A DNA stretch of 64,000 nt from DATHXC01 sp035459965. Its GTDB lineage: Bacteria > Pseudomonadota > Gammaproteobacteria > Burkholderiales > Methylophilaceae. The translations under genes and the position numbers were made by a program. The stretch spans positions 124,001 to 188,000 of the forward strand of contig DATHXC010000009.1 in the NCBI GenBank assembly GCA_035459965.1, read 5' to 3'. Shown here piece after piece: positions 61,920-64,000 of this stretch (positions are counted from its first letter, which is position 1; the number at the start of each line of letters is the position of its first letter). The notes under the pieces are model-generated. The model was not told the origin of the DNA, did not search any database, and saw only the letters and a list, made by a program, of their open reading frames with translations.

Positions 61920-64000
61920 ATGCCAAGCAAAAACAGTCACGCTCCCAAGCGATCGGCAGAATTTGTAAAACCCGCCACACCCTCCTTGCTGCCTGCGGAT
62001 AGCGAGGATTCCCAGCTCACGCTACGTCTTAAAGAATACCTCAAGCCTGAAGATATCGCCCAAGTGTGGGCAGCCTATCGTTTCAGTGCTGCTGCGCATG
62101 AGGGCCAGCTGCGCAAGAGCGGCGAGCCTTACATTAGCCATCCAGTAGCTGTTGCGGGTGTACTGGCCTCATTGCACCTGGATATGCCCACCATCATTGC
62201 CGCTTTGTTGCATGACGTGGTGGAAGACACCGGCATCACCAAGCAGGATGTCAGCGACCAGTTTGGCAAGCAGGTCGCCGAGCTGGTAGATGGTCTGTCC
62301 AAGCTCGATAAAATCGAATTCCAGAGCGCTACCCAGGCACAGGCGGAAAACTTCCGCAAGATGCTGCTGGCCATGTCGCAGGATGTGCGCGTGATACTGG
62401 TCAAGCTGGCCGACCGTTTGCACAATATGCAGACGCTGGATGTGATGAAGCCGGAAAAACAGCGCCGCATCGCGCGCGAAACCCTGGAAATTTATGCGCC
62501 GATCGCCAACCGGCTTGGCCTGAATGCGATATTCCAGGAGCTGGAAGATTTAAGCTTCAAGTTTCTCTATCCCATGCGCTACCGGGTCATTTCCAAGGCG
62601 ATTATGGCCGCGCGCGGTAACCGCAAGGAAGTCGTGGCCAAGATACTGGAAGCCATCAAGCTGCGTTTGCAGGAGATGAATATAGAGGCAGACGTCACTG
62701 GCCGCGAAAAGCATCTCTACAGCATCTACAAAAAAATGACAGGCAAAACCGTCACTTTTTCACAGATATACGATATTTACGGCTTTCGCGTCATCGTCAA
62801 GGACCTGTCGACCTGCTATTTAACGCTGGGCGCCTTGCATAGCCTGTATAAGCCGATTCCCGGCAAGTTCAAGGACTACATCGCGATTGCCAAAGCCAAT
62901 GGCTACCAATCCCTGCATACGACGCTATTCGGCCCTTTCGGCACGCCGATAGAGGTGCAGGTGCGTAGCCAGGAGATGCACAACATCGCCGATGCAGGCG
63001 TGGCTGCGCACTGGCTGTACAAGACCACCGATGCACACCTCACAGCCTTGCAGCAACAGACCCACCAATGGCTGCAACGCCTGCTCGATATCCAGTCGGA
63101 AAGCGCCGATTCGCTGGAGTTTCTAGAGCACTTCAAGGTCGACCTGTTCCCGGATGAAGTCTATGTGTTCACCCCCAAGGGCAAGATACTGGCCTTGCCA
63201 AAAGGCGCTACTGCCGTGGATTTCGCCTATGCTGTGCATACCGACATTGGCAATCGTTGTGTCGCGGTCAAGATCAATCAGGAGCTGGCGCCATTACGTA
63301 CCGAGCTGCACAACGGCGACCATGTAGAAATCATTACTGCCGCCCATGCCCACCCCAATCCAGCCTGGCTGAACTATGTGGTCTCGGGCAAGGCGCGTGC
63401 GCATATCCGCCATTTCCTCAAATCCATGCAATCAACCGAGTCTGCGCACTTGGGTGAACGCATGCTCAATAAGGCGCTGATTGCTTTGCACGCAGAACCT
63501 GCCTCCATTGAGGATGCGCAATGGCAAAAACTGTTGCGCGACTACGGTGCCAAGAGCAAGCAGGAGATACTCACCGATATTGGCCTGGGTAAACGCTTGA
63601 ATGTGATGGTTGCGCACCAGCTGCTGGCCATGGGAGAAGAACATGGTGAGCGCCACGCCAAGCATACCAATAAGCCACTAGGCACCATTACCATCCGTGG
63701 TTCCGAAGGCATGGCCGTGCAGTTTGCTCAATGTTGCAGGCCAATTCCGGGTGACCCCATTCTTGGCTTTATCAACAAAGATAAAGGCCTAGTGATTCAT
63801 ACCCATGATTGTCTGGCGATCCGTAAATTCCGCGTCGACCCTGAAAAATGGCTGGATGTGGAATGGGATCCGGATGGCAAGCACCTGTTCAAGGTCAACC
63901 TGAAAATGGCTGCGGCCAACAAGCGCGGCATGCTGGCCAAAATTGCGGCAGGCATTGCTGAAGCCGGTTCCAATATTGATAACGTGAGCATGGAAGAATC
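61920..64000 (+). CDS. spoT: Bifunctional (p)ppGpp synthetase/hydrolase, 3' truncated
   Basis: The first 693 codons of a Rel/SpoT protein are present; the gene runs out of the window. The start is ATG at 61920 after a weak ribosome site. The hydrolase domain has AAHEGQLRKSGEPYISHP with the metal-binding His and HDVVEDT, complete for activity. The synthetase domain has YSIYKKMTGK and YDIYGFRVIVKDLSTCY. TGS (VDLFPDEVYVFTPKGK), helical and zinc-finger/conserved-cysteine (QFAQCCRPIPGD) domains follow, and the ACT domain is beginning. It is probably bifunctional, which is usual for a SpoT/Rel next to rpoZ. Confidence 0.96.
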   Translation, partial: MPSKNSHAPKRSAEFVKPATPSLLPADSEDSQLTLRLKEYLKPEDIAQVWAAYRFSAAAHEGQLRKSGEPYISHPVAVAGVLASLHLDMPTIIAALLHDVVEDTGITKQDVSDQFGKQVAELVDGLSKLDKIEFQSATQAQAENFRKMLLAMSQDVRVILVKLADRLHNMQTLDVMKPEKQRRIARETLEIYAPIANRLGLNAIFQELEDLSFKFLYPMRYRVISKAIMAARGNRKEVVAKILEAIKLRLQEMNIEADVTGREKHLYSIYKKMTGKTVTFSQIYDIYGFRVIVKDLSTCYLTLGALHSLYKPIPGKFKDYIAIAKANGYQSLHTTLFGPFGTPIEVQVRSQEMHNIADAGVAAHWLYKTTDAHLTALQQQTHQWLQRLLDIQSESADSLEFLEHFKVDLFPDEVYVFTPKGKILALPKGATAVDFAYAVHTDIGNRCVAVKINQELAPLRTELHNGDHVEIITAAHAHPNPAWLNYVVSGKARAHIRHFLKSMQSTESAHLGERMLNKALIALHAEPASIEDAQWQKLLRDYGAKSKQEILTDIGLGKRLNVMVAHQLLAMGEEHGERHAKHTNKPLGTITIRGSEGMAVQFAQCCRPIPGDPILGFINKDKGLVIHTHDCLAIRKFRVDPEKWLDVEWDPDGKHLFKVNLKMAAANKRGMLAKIAAGIAEAGSNIDNVSMEE

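Noticed and set aside
1..64000. CRISPR arrays, tRNA, rRNA, insertion sequences
   Set aside because: I looked for regular repeats, cloverleaf-like stretches and transposase motifs by eye and found none; a tRNA scan could still detect one I missed.

Overview
This 64-kb window reads as chromosome of a betaproteobacterium, most likely a methylotroph of the Methylophilaceae (Methylotenera, Methylophilus or Methylovorus type). The support is a 23-residue pqqA precursor peptide gene, betaproteobacterial gene orders such as aroQ-accB-accC-prmA and gmk-rpoZ-spoT, roughly 50% GC, and household proteins close to proteobacterial reference families. It begins inside dnaN and continues into gyrB, with a near-perfect parS site between them, so the left end lies close to the replication origin. 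I recognised no rRNA, tRNA, CRISPR array, insertion sequence or prophage.

Region by region: 1-3.1 kb holds dnaN (3' part), parS and gyrB. 3.3-9.5 kb is a complete type I restriction-modification operon (hsdR-hsdM-hsdS) whose HsdS carries an internal duplication and a long C-terminal extension. 9.6-13.3 kb holds a small membrane protein, a membrane-anchored TAXI-type binding protein, arsC, a LysR regulator and an SDR oxidoreductase with a dyad operator upstream. 13.5-19.4 kb holds ung, an M18 aminopeptidase, a PilZ-like protein, rubredoxin, catalase with divergent oxyR and a 28-codon ORF between them, then a lone pqqA. 19.4-28.2 kb is core metabolism and thiol/copper homeostasis: a DUF3426 protein, prmA, accC, accB, aroQ, a TlpA-like thioredoxin, dsbD, cutA, fxsA and a ferredoxin-reductase.

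28.2-37.9 kb is a LysR-controlled efflux island (SDR, glutathione transferase, a catalytically dead esterase-fold protein, and an RND adaptor, pump and outer-membrane factor) resembling mexT-mexEF-oprN. 38-40.7 kb holds a DUF1993 protein, a periplasmic catalase-family peroxidase and a DedA-rhodanese fusion. 40.7-52 kb has the order hemY-hemX-hemD-hemC ... algR-algZ | argH known from Pseudomonas, interrupted by about 3.7 kb that encodes an EAL phosphodiesterase, a LOV-GGDEF cyclase, an MscS channel and an AT-rich HEPN-like protein. 52-55.1 kb holds two tandem FimV-like proteins. 55.1-64 kb is housekeeping: hemW, rdgB, rph, a PP2C phosphatase/Ser-Thr kinase pair, yicC, gmk, rpoZ and the 5' part of spoT/rel.

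The points most worth following are the esterase-fold protein that has lost all three catalytic residues inside the efflux operon, the blue-light LOV-GGDEF/EAL pair with the RNxxxH protein inserted into the algR-hemC synteny, the orphan pqqA with its own promoter-like and hairpin elements, and small ORFs with strong ribosome sites upstream of catalase and of the LOV-GGDEF gene.
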